From positions 1 to 34,854 of the forward strand of contig JAUVEN010000019.1 in the NCBI GenBank assembly GCA_030594815.1: 34,854 nucleotides of DNA. The letters are read 5' to 3'. This stretch comes from Gammaproteobacteria bacterium. GTDB lineage: Bacteria; Pseudomonadota; Gammaproteobacteria; UBA6429; Thiohalophilaceae. The notes beneath the pieces were generated by a model. That model had not been told where the DNA came from. It did no database searches and was given only the letters and a program-made list of their open reading frames with translations. This document shows, in pieces, positions 7,331 to 15,448 of the stretch (within the stretch, counting starts at the first letter, position 1; the number at the start of each line of letters is the position of its first letter). The position numbers and the translations under genes were made by a program.

Positions 7331-7867
7331 AAACAAGCACCATTAATTATTATGTTGATACCGAAGTATCCTATTCAAAAGACAAGTTGGGCTAAATGGC
7401 TTGTCGAATGGTTCTTAAAATCAAGATTACAATTTACTCACGTTTTTGCATGAGATGGTCTAGATAGGTGCAATTTATAAAGTATTCGTGGCTTACCAAG
7501 AGGGGGTTCTGTGAAGAAAGACACCGATCAGAGCGAGTCATGTTATTGACTAAAAACAGTGTAACAGATTTTGAGTTGACTCATTGAGCTTATATTCTCT
7601 AATGTAGAGGCAACATAAGTCCAAACAGCGTAATAAAGTGATTATTATCAGTATTTATCTTAATAAACGTCGATTTAGCTTGTAATATTCATTTTCAACC
7701 ATATACTGGGCGTGTGTATTATTGTTGATTAAACAGCAGGTATTACACAACAATACATTTCACCTAGGTTCTTGTCAGTAGCATTCTGTATTTTCTCCTG
7801 TAAATTATCTCCGTAAGATTTGTAACACACTATTTATTTTTTATACTTTATTGAGGTAATTATTATT
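7331..7867 (+). other. 537-base gap, probable leader of the cold-shock gene
   Basis: No convincing gene. A possible sigma-70 promoter, TTGACT (7576-7581), 18 bases, TAATGT (7600-7605), would give an untranslated leader of about 260 bases before the cold-shock gene. Long leaders are known for cspA-type genes, where they act in temperature-dependent translation. I cannot fold this one by eye with confidence, and none of the window's tag elements is present. Confidence 0.35.
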
Positions 7868-8068
7868 ATGGCTACAGGAACTGTTAAATGGTTTAACGAT
7901 GCTAAAGGTTTTGGTTTTATCACTCCAGATGATGGTAGTGCGGATGTTTTTGCACACTTTTCAGCTATCGCGAGTGATGGTTTTCGTTCACTTGCTGAAG
8001 GTCAGCAAGTAACGTTTGATACTGAGTCTGGTCCAAAAGGCCCACAGGCTGCAAATATTAAAGTTTAA
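7868..8068 (+). CDS. CspA-family cold-shock protein
   Basis: A 66-residue single cold-shock domain that binds single-stranded RNA/DNA and probably acts as an RNA chaperone. RNP1 is intact (KGFGFI, 13-18). RNP2 reads DVFAHF (26-31), with alanine where DVFVHF is usual. [15 protein letters not shown] is the family's signature opening. GAGG stands 11 bases before the ATG. A strong terminator follows directly, so it is a single-gene unit. Whether it is cold-induced or constitutive cannot be told from the protein. Confidence 0.95.
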   Translation: MATGTVKWFNDAKGFGFITPDDGSADVFAHFSAIASDGFRSLAEGQQVTFDTESGPKGPQAANIKV

Positions 8069-8091
8069 ACTTTAGTTAGCTTGTACTCTAT

Positions 8092-8123
8092 AAAAACCCT
8101 GCGACTTGTCGCGGGGTTTTTTT
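8092..8123 (+). terminator. Rho-independent terminator of the cold-shock gene
   Basis: AACCCTGCGAC, two-base loop, GTCGCGGGGTT followed by a run of T. The GC-rich stem begins 24 bases after the stop codon. Confidence 0.9.
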
Positions 8124-8189
8124 ATTTTTAAAATACGTAAAATAAATAATTTAATAACCGGTGCCAGAGCCTTTTTCTAGAGATTGTCG

Positions 8190-9257
8190 ATGAAGTTCGT
8201 ATGTTACACCGAGTGGGATCAACTACCAGAGAGTGCTAATGCACTCTTTGCAAAGGTAGAGAAAGACAGTATCTTTTTCTCACGCCCGTGGTTTGAGAAC
8301 CTGACAGCCGTTGCACTTGATGATAATCATACTGTGGCGTTGGCCTGTGTGGTGGCAGGGAACAAAGTGATGGCAATCTTGCCGCTGATGAAGTGTGCTG
8401 GGGATACCTGGTACTCTCTCAAGCACCGATATACTTCTCTTTATAGCCTTTTACTTACCGACCATGATCAATGTGAGATTCAACTTGATCTTCAACAACA
8501 GGTCTTCGCTTGCCTGAGTCAGGGTTTAAGTCAGTTGCCGATTAATGGATTTCTATTGGAGCCGGTTGCCGACAATGACAGTAACTTAAACGACTTTCAA
8601 AGTTTCATGGAAACGGTTGGGTTTAGCTGTGAGCGTACTTTTCGACACTATAACTGGATCTATCGCGTGCAAGGGCAGTCATATAATGACTATATGGCAG
8701 CGCGCCCGGCCCAACTACGTAATACTATCTCTCGTAAGAAGCGTAAACTTGAACGTGAACATGGATACGAAATTCGTCTTTTTACAGGTGACGAAGTGCC
8801 GCAAAAAATGTCTGATTACTATGCTGTCTACACCTCTAGCTGGAAGGCAAATGAACAGTATGCTGGTTTTCTGGATGGCATGGTGCTGGGATTTTCGAAA
8901 CAAGGTTGGTCAAGGCTCGCGATTCTTTATGTCAAAGGGCAACCCGCAGCTGCACAACTCTGGTTTGTAGCGCATAGCAAAGCAAACATATTCAGACTGT
9001 CGTATGACGAGGCGTGGAAGAAGTATTCTCTGGGTTCAATATTGACCAGTTTCCTGATGGAGTATGTGATCGATATTGATAAGGTGAAGGAGATCGACTT
9101 CCTGACGGGTAACGATACTTACAAGCAGGACTGGATGTCTGATCGCAGGGAACGTTTCATGTTGAGTTGTGTGAAAAGTGTAAAGCCAAAAGGCAGGTTC
9201 GAACGGTTTACCAAATCGCTGAAGAGTATGTTGAAAAAATATTTGGGAATTTTTTGA
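8190..9257 (+). CDS. GNAT-fold acyltransferase, FemAB/CelD (BcsL)-like
   Basis: A 355-residue protein with the two-lobed GNAT/FemAB-like layout. The second lobe contains YNDYMAARPAQLRNTISRKK (about 168-187), a helix typical of the CelD/BcsL family, then AAAQLWFVAHSKANIFRLSY and KYSLGSILTSFLMEY, where the acyl donor is expected to bind. Family members modify or help export polysaccharides or act on cell-surface precursors; the substrate here is unknown. ATG at 8190 is chosen over a TTG two codons earlier because AGAG is correctly spaced. It stands alone, about 110 bases after the cold-shock terminator. A truncated duplicate lies at 6778-6973. Confidence 0.75.
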   Translation: MKFVCYTEWDQLPESANALFAKVEKDSIFFSRPWFENLTAVALDDNHTVALACVVAGNKVMAILPLMKCAGDTWYSLKHRYTSLYSLLLTDHDQCEIQLDLQQQVFACLSQGLSQLPINGFLLEPVADNDSNLNDFQSFMETVGFSCERTFRHYNWIYRVQGQSYNDYMAARPAQLRNTISRKKRKLEREHGYEIRLFTGDEVPQKMSDYYAVYTSSWKANEQYAGFLDGMVLGFSKQGWSRLAILYVKGQPAAAQLWFVAHSKANIFRLSYDEAWKKYSLGSILTSFLMEYVIDIDKVKEIDFLTGNDTYKQDWMSDRRERFMLSCVKSVKPKGRFERFTKSLKSMLKKYLGIF

Positions 9258-9375
9258 AAAGTTTTTACTCTGCTCCCATCACATCGAGCCCATCCACACC
9301 TAATGCTTAGCATTATTTCTGCTTCGTTAACTCACCATTTTTGGGCAAATTTGACACCCCTTCTCATTTGAATAC

Positions 9376-9429
9376 TTGACAAACTTGGACGCGCGTCCTA
9401 TTGTTGTTTTGTAAATAGGACATACGTCC
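9376..9429 (+). promoter_or_regulatory. Promoter with two TetR-type operators before the Old Yellow Enzyme gene
   Basis: TTGACA (9376-9381), a 17-base spacer and TATTGT (9399-9404) form a good sigma-70 promoter. The palindrome GGACGCGCGTCC (9387-9398) fills the spacer. A second palindrome, GGACATACGTCC (9418-9429), lies 31 bp downstream centre to centre, about three helical turns. Both read GGACNNNNGTCC. Binding by the TetR protein encoded after the enzyme would block RNA polymerase. The sites are seen; the identity of the regulator is inferred from adjacency. Confidence 0.8.
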
Positions 9430-9491
9430 AACTATCCTAAGGTGGTTATGCGCCTGCTGTTAAGGATCAACAAAACAAAGAGGGAATTTAA

Positions 9492-10586
9492 ATGTCGAAC
9501 ACATCACCATTATTAACCCCAACAAAATTGGGTGCTGTTGAATTAAAAAATAGAATTGTTATGGCACCACTAACCCGCAATCGAGCAGGTGAAGGTAACG
9601 TACCCCAGGATCTCAATGTTGAATACTACGAACAACGTGCTACGGCGGGTTTGATTATTACTGAGGCAACGCAAGTGTCAGCTGATGGAGTAGGTTATCC
9701 AGGTACACCGGGGATTCACAGCCCAGCGCAAATAGAAGGATGGCGTAAAGTCACAGAAGCAGTACACAAAAAGGGCGGTAAAATATTTATTCAACTCTGG
9801 TACTGCGGACGTATTTCTCACCCAAGTTTGTTGCCGAATAACCAAACACCGGTATCTGCTTCTTCAATAAAACCACAAGGCGAGGCAATAACTTATCAAG
9901 GCATGCAAGAGTTTGTAGAACCCAGAGCACTCAAAGTTGATGAAATTAAACTTATCGTAGATCAATATCGTATGGCAGCAAACAATGCCAAGGCGGCGGG
10001 CTTTGATGGCGTTGAAGTGCATGCTGCAAATGGCTATTTGATTGATCAGTTTTTACGTGATGGTTCAAACCAGCGTACAGATAATTATGGCGGTTCAGTT
10101 GAAAATCGTACACGCTTTTTAATGGAAGTTTTGCAAGGTGTGTTTGAAACCTGGGGACCCAATCATGTTGGTGTCAGATTATCTCCTGAAAATGGCTTTA
10201 ATGATATTCGTGATTCAGCCCCTCAAAGCACCTTTAACGAGATTGCAGAACGATTATCTTCTCTGGGGTTGGCGTACCTACATGTGCTTGAAGGAGACAT
10301 GTTAAGCGAATCAAGAAAAGTCGATTATAGCGAAATTAAAGATCGTTTTAATGGAAGTTATATGGCGAATTGTGGTTACACACAAAAAACGGCCGAAGCC
10401 GCCGTGACCAATCAAAGCGCCGATGTAATTGCATTTGGTTCACTTTATATTGCAAATCCTGATTTGGTAGAACGCTTTGCTTTAGATGCTGAATTAAACA
10501 TACCTGATCAAGAGACGTTTTATGGTGGAGATAGTCATGGCTATACTGATTACGCGTTTATTGAAACTGAGGAGGCAATTGCGTGA
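9492..10586 (+). CDS. Old Yellow Enzyme-family NAD(P)H:flavin ene-reductase, NemA-like
   Basis: An FMN-dependent reductase of electrophilic double bonds or nitro compounds (N-ethylmaleimide reductase/xenobiotic reductase type), a cytoplasmic TIM barrel. It has 364 residues, normal for the family. MAPLTRNRAG (24-33) lines the FMN site. The substrate-activating pair is His177/Asn180 in EVHAANGYL, and Tyr182 is the likely proton donor. DNYGGSVENRTRF follows as expected. The start has AGAGGGA upstream. It forms a two-gene unit with the TetR regulator 31-37 bases downstream, under a promoter with two palindromic operators. This gives a self-regulated detoxification module comparable to nemRA, with the gene order reversed. 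Confidence 0.92.
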   Translation: MSNTSPLLTPTKLGAVELKNRIVMAPLTRNRAGEGNVPQDLNVEYYEQRATAGLIITEATQVSADGVGYPGTPGIHSPAQIEGWRKVTEAVHKKGGKIFIQLWYCGRISHPSLLPNNQTPVSASSIKPQGEAITYQGMQEFVEPRALKVDEIKLIVDQYRMAANNAKAAGFDGVEVHAANGYLIDQFLRDGSNQRTDNYGGSVENRTRFLMEVLQGVFETWGPNHVGVRLSPENGFNDIRDSAPQSTFNEIAERLSSLGLAYLHVLEGDMLSESRKVDYSEIKDRFNGSYMANCGYTQKTAEAAVTNQSADVIAFGSLYIANPDLVERFALDAELNIPDQETFYGGDSHGYTDYAFIETEEAIA

Positions 10587-10623
10587 GATACAAGGATGAT
10601 AAAGATCATGTAAAGTAGTGTCT

Positions 10624-11187
10624 ATGCAAAAAGGTGAAGTTATACGTAAAAAGATCATTGATACTGCGGATGCCCTGTTTTATCAACAGGGCTTTGCACA
10701 TACTTCATTTACCGATATTTCTGATGCACTTGGTATGTCAAAAGGTAATTTTTATTATTACTTTAAAACTAAAGATGACATTTTAAACGCAGTCATTAAA
10801 AAACGCAGTGAAGCAATACGTTTGGATCTTGAACAATGGGACAAGTTAGAATCTGAACCACGCAAGCGCCTGAAAAAGTATGTGGCGATGTTAACCGCAT
10901 CTCAGGATGTGATAGCAAAATATGGTTGCCCGGTCGGTTCTATTTGTAGCGAACTCTCCAAGTTACATCATGAAAACCTTAATAATGCCTCGGAAATGTT
11001 TGAAGTTTATCGGCAGTGGTTAGAGGAGCAATTCAGACAACTGGGTTATAAAAAAGAAGCGCGTATTTTATCTTTACGCTTACTCTCGCGAGGACAAGGG
11101 ATAGCTTTGATTACGAGTACCTATAACGACAAAGTTTTTTTTCAGCATGAAATAGCTGAGATAATGGCGTGGATAGAAAATTTATAA
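10624..11187 (+). CDS. TetR/AcrR-family repressor of the ene-reductase operon
   Basis: A 187-residue regulator. The N-terminal helix-turn-helix FTDISDALGMSKGNFYYYF lies at about 29-47; the C-terminal part is all helical. The ligand domain carries YGCPVGSICSEL (100-111), with Cys102 and Cys108. In NemR-type relatives a cysteine in this domain senses electrophiles, so thiol modification is a plausible induction mechanism (inference). It probably binds the two GGACNNNNGTCC sites upstream of the reductase. The start is uncertain: ATG at 10624 or GTG at 10618, neither with a strong ribosome site, so translation may depend on the upstream gene. Confidence 0.85.
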   Translation: MQKGEVIRKKIIDTADALFYQQGFAHTSFTDISDALGMSKGNFYYYFKTKDDILNAVIKKRSEAIRLDLEQWDKLESEPRKRLKKYVAMLTASQDVIAKYGCPVGSICSELSKLHHENLNNASEMFEVYRQWLEEQFRQLGYKKEARILSLRLLSRGQGIALITSTYNDKVFFQHEIAEIMAWIENL

Positions 11188-11194
11188 TTCAAGA

Positions 11195-11260
11195 ATAAAT
11201 TTGGGGTCAGAGTAAAAACTATTAATTAATAGTAATTAAAGGGCTCTAATCCCATTTATT
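11195..11260. repeat. Imperfect inverted tag pair (GGGGTCAGAG / CTCTAATCCC)
   Basis: AATAAATTTGGGGTCAGAG at the left is matched in inverted orientation by GGGCTCTAATCCCATTTATT at the right, around an AT-rich loop. It lies between the converging 3' ends of the TetR gene and the membrane protein gene, where it might act as a weak bidirectional terminator. Confidence 0.6.
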
Positions 11261-11911
11261 TTAAAACCGAATTAAGCTTTGGTTTTGATGTTTATTTTTT
11301 AATTGTAGATAGATGATGATGTGTGTCAGCGTAAACATTTGAACCAGAAAACCAGGTATTAAAACGAAAGGGAACTGGCTCAGTAAATCACTATTAATTC
11401 CGTTGGCTTGAAATAATATAGCGTCTGTTCGTTGTAGCACACCGATACTAACCGCAATAACGAAGTCTAAAAATCCAAAAGTATTCCAACGTTTTACCCA
11501 TTTTTTCGATACTCCTTCTTTTCTTGTAAACATCGCATAGGTAAGAAAAACAGCTCCGACTGCAACCATTGTATCTCCAAAGCCTGCAAGAAAGGCAAAA
11601 AGTGCAGGTAGTTCACCAATAGAGTAAAGCATGATAAAACCAATCCCTAACATGCGCCAACTGTGTAACAAAATGAGTAAACGCATATCGATACTTAGTA
11701 CAAAATCGCGGAATTGAGCGATTTGCCAATATGCAGTGAAAAATATACCTACTGATATTACCGCTGTGAAGAGTAAGTTTGCCGGTGGTTCTCCGGGTTC
11801 GCTGAGAAAAAACTGGTTAAGACTCAAAATGGTTATCAATGAAAACCAGGCTAATAATGTAGCGAGAAGGAATATGGATTGTGTATTTTGCTTCAATGCG
11901 GCTGTTGTCAT
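11261..11911 (-). CDS. Multi-pass membrane protein of unknown function
   Basis: A 216-residue hydrophobic protein with about six membrane segments (roughly 13-35, 47-66, 78-98, 102-125, 142-160, 180-203). The first cytoplasmic loops are short, and a basic loop (TRKEGVSKKWVKRW, about 129-142) suggests an inside orientation there. AGGAG stands seven bases before the ATG. It is divergent from an HxlR regulator, with repeated sites between them, so it is probably the regulated target. I do not recognise the family; a small-molecule transporter or sensor-like membrane protein is possible. Confidence 0.65.
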   Translation of the reverse strand: MTTAALKQNTQSIFLLATLLAWFSLITILSLNQFFLSEPGEPPANLLFTAVISVGIFFTAYWQIAQFRDFVLSIDMRLLILLHSWRMLGIGFIMLYSIGELPALFAFLAGFGDTMVAVGAVFLTYAMFTRKEGVSKKWVKRWNTFGFLDFVIAVSIGVLQRTDAILFQANGINSDLLSQFPFVLIPGFLVQMFTLTHIIIYLQLKNKHQNQSLIRF

Positions 11912-11925
11912 GGTTTATCTCCTGT

Positions 11926-11982
11926 CACTTTAAATTTGCAAGTAACTAAATATTAGCAGGTTACTTTAAAATTGCAAGTTAC
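11926..11982. promoter_or_regulatory. Repeated sites between membrane protein and HxlR genes
   Basis: Two direct copies of a 21-base word, ACTTTAAATTTGCAAGTAACT (11926-11946) and ACTTTAAAATTGCAAGTTACT (11962-11982), start 36 bp apart. Inverted AGTAAC/GTTACT words (11940-11945, 11959-11964) also occur. Regularly spaced repeats between divergent genes, one an HxlR regulator, are the expected operator arrangement. The binding protein is inferred. Confidence 0.65.
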
Positions 11983-12027
11983 TAGGTTTCTGCTAGAATT
12001 TAGCTCTGACGCACAAAGAGTAGCAAT

Positions 12028-12411
12028 ATGAGCAAATTAAATAACAAAGACCCTAAAAGTGATACTGGGCGGTCGTTTGCACGATCCCCTTGCCCCATAA
12101 CGAATACCTTGGATTTACTGGGTGATAAGTGGACCTTGATTCTTATACGGGATTTGTTTTTCGGTAAGCGAACGTATGGTGATTTTCAGTCTTCCCCAGA
12201 AGGTATTCCTACAAACATACTTGCTGAGCGTCTTAAACGATTATTGGAGAATGGTATTATTAGCAAAGAAGCCTATCAAGATAGGCCGGTTCGTTATGCA
12301 TATACTTTGACAAAGAAGGGGGAGGCTTTAGGACCTATTGTTGAAGAAATTGCGGTATGGGGATTGAAATACATTGAAGGCACGGAAGCCAATCTATCAA
12401 AAACAAATTAA
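12028..12411 (+). CDS. HxlR-family winged-helix transcription regulator
   Basis: A 127-residue regulator with the family signature SPCPITNTLDLLGDKWTLIL (about 20-39), the recognition region NILAERLKRLLENGIISKEA (about 74-93) and the wing RYAYTLTKKGEAL. Cys22, in the conserved N-terminal position, is a redox- or aldehyde-sensing residue in some relatives. It is divergent from the membrane protein gene and probably controls it and itself through the repeated sites between them. No other gene follows closely: the GNAT gene starts 55 bases on, after a tag element. Confidence 0.88.
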   Translation: MSKLNNKDPKSDTGRSFARSPCPITNTLDLLGDKWTLILIRDLFFGKRTYGDFQSSPEGIPTNILAERLKRLLENGIISKEAYQDRPVRYAYTLTKKGEALGPIVEEIAVWGLKYIEGTEANLSKTN

Positions 12412-12444
12412 AGGGGGCAGCGATTAAAGAGGGCTGAGTCCTTT
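12410..12444. repeat. Degenerate intergenic tag
   Basis: AAAGGGGGCAG and CTGAGTCCTTT form an imperfect inverted pair between the HxlR and GNAT genes, a worn member of the tag family. Confidence 0.5.
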
Positions 12445-12466
12445 ATATTTTCGCAAAGGTAATTAA

Positions 12467-13003
12467 ATGAATCTTTTACCATATAGTCTAAGCAATATTG
12501 AAGAAATTAAACAACTATTCACTAAGGTGTTTTCAGACTCAGAAGGAAAGTCAGAAGGCTTGTTAATAGGTAACCTGGTTTATGACTTAATAACGGGCAC
12601 GGATGTTCAAGATCTTTATGGGTTTGTTGCAATTGAAAATGAGAAAATAATCGGTAGTATATTTTTTACTAAGTTAACGTTTGAAAGCGAGGTAAATGCT
12701 TTTATTTTATCTCCTGTCGCGATACATACAGATTACCAGGGAAAAGGGGGTGGTCAGAAGTTAATTAACTTTGGCATTAACCAATTAAAAGAAAACGGAG
12801 TAGAGTTAGTCTTTACTTATGGTGATCCTAAGTTTTACTCGAAAGTCGGTTTTAGCCTCATAAACGAAAAATTCGTAAAAGCCCCCTTTACATTAACATA
12901 CCCGGAAGGTTGGCTCGGCCAATCATTGCTTGGTGATGCAATTGAATCTATTGCCGGTGATTCGTATTGCGTAGAAGCACTCAACAAACCTGAATATTGG
13001 TAG
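12467..13003 (+). CDS. GNAT-family N-acetyltransferase, YhbS-like
   Basis: A 178-residue single-domain acetyltransferase. The central strand FILSPVAIHTDYQGKGGGQK (about 85-104) contains the acetyl-CoA pyrophosphate-binding loop in the Q-x-x-G-x-G style. It is followed by helix LINFGINQLKENG and by FTYGDPKFYSKVGF (about 123-136), the segment characteristic of YhbS-type proteins. The substrate is unknown. AAGG precedes the ATG. The gene ends 18 bases before a MITE-like element. Confidence 0.82.
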   Translation: MNLLPYSLSNIEEIKQLFTKVFSDSEGKSEGLLIGNLVYDLITGTDVQDLYGFVAIENEKIIGSIFFTKLTFESEVNAFILSPVAIHTDYQGKGGGQKLINFGINQLKENGVELVFTYGDPKFYSKVGFSLINEKFVKAPFTLTYPEGWLGQSLLGDAIESIAGDSYCVEALNKPEYW

Positions 13004-13021
13004 GAAATTAAAAAAATAATT

Positions 13022-13265
13022 GGTGTCAGAGCCTGAGGTATCCCCACATCATTTCGATCTAAATCAATGACTTACAGCGCATACAAACAGTACCATTGAT
13101 ACTTATATTATTCAGAATAAGTAGTATGCATAATATTACTTATATAATGCACCAAATGCCTTTATGCATGGCTGAACTATTTTTAAATATATAGGTAAAT
13201 TAAAAAACCTCATAACTTATTGATTCTGATCACTTTTTTGTGGGGATCCCTCAGGCTCGGCCCCC
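13022..13265 (-). repeat. MITE-like element, copy 2 (inverted orientation)
   Basis: A complete element with core 13032-13255. It runs from CCTGAGGTATCCCCACAT to TGTGGGGATCCCTCAGG on the plus strand, and outside these lie the heads GGTGTCAGAG and CTCGGCCCCC. The terminal inverted repeats extend imperfectly to about 40 bp through the GATC and AATCAAT words. The body is nearly the same as copies 1 and 3 in reverse complement. Together with AT-rich sequence to 13424 it fills the gap between the GNAT and RhlE genes. Confidence 0.9.
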
Positions 13266-13424
13266 TTTAATGATTTTAATAACGAGTTATATTAGAAATA
13301 ATTGTGTCTAACACCTATTATTTACTACATTAATACCCAGAATTCTCTATAGTCCGGTTACAGAATTTACTATTACGTACTCTTAAATAGCGCAGTCGAT
13401 ATTCACTCGCTTCAGGAAACCACC

Positions 13425-14687
13425 ATGATATTTTCATCTTTAGATCTCGCGACTGAGATTCAGCAAGCACTCGATGCCTGTGACTACAAACAAATGACTA
13501 CAATTCAGGAACTTGCAATTATTCCAGCCCGACGCGGCAAAGATATTCTGGCGAGTGCTCAAACAGGAACAGGAAAAACGGCGGCTTTTACCTTGCCGAT
13601 TCTTCAGCAAATGCTCGATCGACCACAAACGGACGCAGCTGCTAAAACGCGTGCGTTGATTTTAGCGCCTACTCGCGAATTAGCAGAACAGCTTGCAGAA
13701 AAAATTCAGCTTTATGCACAATTTATGTCTATTACTGTCACCGCGTTATATGGCGGTGTGAAGATTGGCGGGCAACAGAAAAAGCTTAAAACTGAGTCCG
13801 ATATCATTGTATCCACACCTGGCCGTTTGCTTGAGCATGTGACCCTCGGCAATATCAACCTCAGTAATGTGGAATTTTTAGTCCTTGATGAAGCCGATCG
13901 CATGCTCGATATGGGCTTTATTGATGACGTCATGGCGCTGTTACAAAAATTACCAAAGAAACGACAAAGTTTTTTATTTACCGCCACAATGTCGAATGCA
14001 GTTAAAAATCTCGCAAAAAATATCTTAACGCAACATGAAGAAATAAACGTAGCTAAACAAAATGCCATTGCTGATACGGTTGAGCATGTGGTTTATCCAG
14101 TTGGTGAACATCAGAAAGCACAATTATTTGTTGAGCTCATAGAGCGACATAACTGGTTTAAGGTGCTGGTGTTTACCAGCACAAAATTTCAGGCTGATAG
14201 CCTCAAGCTTAAACTCAAAGAAGCAGGCATCAAGTCTGAAATTTCCCATGGGGATAAAAGCCAGGGTTCACGCCGGCGTGCTATGGCTGATTTTAAATCC
14301 GATAAAATTCAGGTGCTCATTACAACCGAAGTGGCTGCCCGTGGATTAGATATTCAGGGTTTAGATCATGTAGTTAATTACAACTTACCCTATTTAGCAG
14401 AAGACTATGTTCATCGCGTGGGGCGTACCGGGCGGGCAGGGAACACGGGCCAGGCAATTTCATTTGTCAGCCGAGAAGAAGAACGTGCCCTAAATTCCAT
14501 TGAGCGTTTGATTGGTTCAAAGATTCAACGTATTAAAATGCCTGGCTATGAAGTAGGCAGTCGTGATGCGATATTTGAGAATATTGAAAATACCCGTCGA
14601 CCACCCCGCTCTAACAAAGCAAGTCAGATTAAAAATATTCATAAAAAAGCAGATAAGGCGAAAGCAACCAAAAAGGAAAAAGGATAA
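13425..14687 (+). CDS. rhlE: DEAD-box ATP-dependent RNA helicase, RhlE-like
   Basis: Unwinds short RNA duplexes, probably in ribosome assembly or RNA turnover. The 420 residues contain the whole motif set: Q motif (TTIQELAI), motif I AQTGTGKT (45-52), Ia PTRELAEQ, TPGRLLEH, DEAD (145-148), TAT (176-178), ARGLDI, and VI HRVGRTGR (340-347). The C-terminal tail beyond 385 is short and lysine-rich, as is common for RNA contacts in RhlE proteins. AGGAAAC precedes the ATG. The gene ends in a strong terminator shared with the converging methyltransferase gene. RhlE rather than SrmB/DbpA is chosen on overall sequence feel. Confidence 0.92.
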   Translation: MIFSSLDLATEIQQALDACDYKQMTTIQELAIIPARRGKDILASAQTGTGKTAAFTLPILQQMLDRPQTDAAAKTRALILAPTRELAEQLAEKIQLYAQFMSITVTALYGGVKIGGQQKKLKTESDIIVSTPGRLLEHVTLGNINLSNVEFLVLDEADRMLDMGFIDDVMALLQKLPKKRQSFLFTATMSNAVKNLAKNILTQHEEINVAKQNAIADTVEHVVYPVGEHQKAQLFVELIERHNWFKVLVFTSTKFQADSLKLKLKEAGIKSEISHGDKSQGSRRRAMADFKSDKIQVLITTEVAARGLDIQGLDHVVNYNLPYLAEDYVHRVGRTGRAGNTGQAISFVSREEERALNSIERLIGSKIQRIKMPGYEVGSRDAIFENIENTRRPPRSNKASQIKNIHKKADKAKATKKEKG

Positions 14688-14703
14688 TTTTTTCTACGTC
14701 ATA

Positions 14704-14736
14704 AAAAAAGCCGTAACACATGTTACGGCTTTTACT
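14704..14736. terminator. Bidirectional terminator after rhlE
   Basis: AAAAGCCGTAACA, two-base loop, TGTTACGGCTTTT is a perfect stem with A and T tracts on both sides. It can serve rhlE on the plus strand and the methyltransferase on the minus strand. Confidence 0.92.
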
Positions 14737-14754
14737 TTTTACGCTTCAGTTCAA

Positions 14755-14775
14755 GGGGCAGAATGGACTTTCCCC
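14755..14775. repeat. Tag at the 3' edge of methyltransferase copy A
   Basis: GGGGCAGA and TCCCC enclose a short spacer, directly before the stop codon of the methyltransferase gene. A comparable tag sits at the same edge of copy B. Confidence 0.5.
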
Positions 14776-14777
14776 AT

Positions 14778-15347
14778 TTATTTTTTAGCAACGACACGTG
14801 CACTCGCAACGTGCTCTCCTTCGGAGTTCAATTTAATAAATTCTTCATAAAACAAAATATCAAGATCTGAAATGGCTTCACGTAATTTACCCGATGCGAC
14901 TCGAAAATTTGAGTTCCTCGGGCCGGTCACCTCTTGGTCGGTAATCAAATGTTCCTCGCAGATTAAATAACCCCCTGAAGCCAAACACTCACACAACCTA
15001 CTGATGAGAGCAAGATCGACATACCACATCACAATGATCAAATCATAATCTGAGTCAAACTGATAAGATTCATCCAAGTCATGTTCTATCCAATTAATAT
15101 CAAATCCCTGAGCTTCCGCTTTTTGTCTGGCTTGGCTCAGTCCCTCATGGGAAATATCAATCGCATCAACTTGAAACCCCGCTTGCGCCAATAATAGTGA
15201 TATACGTCCAGCACCACAGGCTACATCCAGAGCTCGACCAACTGGTAGTTTCGGTAACCACTCTTCCACTAGCGTCACAGGATTATTTTTATGATAGCTA
15301 TTTTCAGTGTATCGTTTATTCCACTTATCTCTGTCTTCTTTGCTCAT
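14778..15347 (-). CDS. Class I SAM-dependent methyltransferase, copy A
   Basis: A 189-residue soluble protein with a Rossmann SAM fold. Motif I is ALDVACGAGRISLLL (about 39-53), the acidic residue after strand 2 lies in VDAIDISHEGL, and motif IV is DLIIVMWYVD. It resembles TehB/Methyltransf_25 small-molecule methyltransferases; the substrate is unknown. An almost identical gene lies at 18593-19159, about 13-14 substitutions apart, and both sit in 609-bp direct repeats. Copy A ends in two lysines where copy B ends in one asparagine, because the repeat boundary falls at the stop codon. Confidence 0.85.
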   Translation of the reverse strand: MSKEDRDKWNKRYTENSYHKNNPVTLVEEWLPKLPVGRALDVACGAGRISLLLAQAGFQVDAIDISHEGLSQARQKAEAQGFDINWIEHDLDESYQFDSDYDLIIVMWYVDLALISRLCECLASGGYLICEEHLITDQEVTGPRNSNFRVASGKLREAISDLDILFYEEFIKLNSEGEHVASARVVAKK

Positions 15348-15393
15348 AATCAGTAAAGTATCACTCTTTTAGTTAATAGGTTTGGTCAAAATT
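14785..15393 (-). repeat. 609-bp direct repeat, copy A
   Basis: It matches 18597-19205 without gaps at a constant offset of 3,812 bases, by eye at about 95 percent identity. It covers the methyltransferase gene except its last codons and about 45 bases upstream, and similarity stops sharply at both ends. The pair brackets ppnN, DUF6064 and the aldo/keto reductase. Confidence 0.85.
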
Positions 15394-15448
15394 TATGACC
15401 AGAACTCACGCAGTGAGTTTAGGAAATACTTATGCGACCTCTTTACCC

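Noticed and set aside
7352-7453. 33-codon open frame beginning MLIPKYPIQKTSWAKWL on the plus strand
   Set aside because: It has no ribosome site, no recognised similarity and lies in a non-coding leader; such a frame is expected by chance.
9301-9315. TAATGCTTAGCATTA palindrome as a terminator of the acetyltransferase gene
   Set aside because: The stem is short and AT-rich and no clear T-run follows, so I cannot support it.
11736-11933. 65-residue frame opposite the membrane protein start
   Set aside because: It is antisense to a clear membrane protein with a good ribosome site and covers the regulator's operator region.
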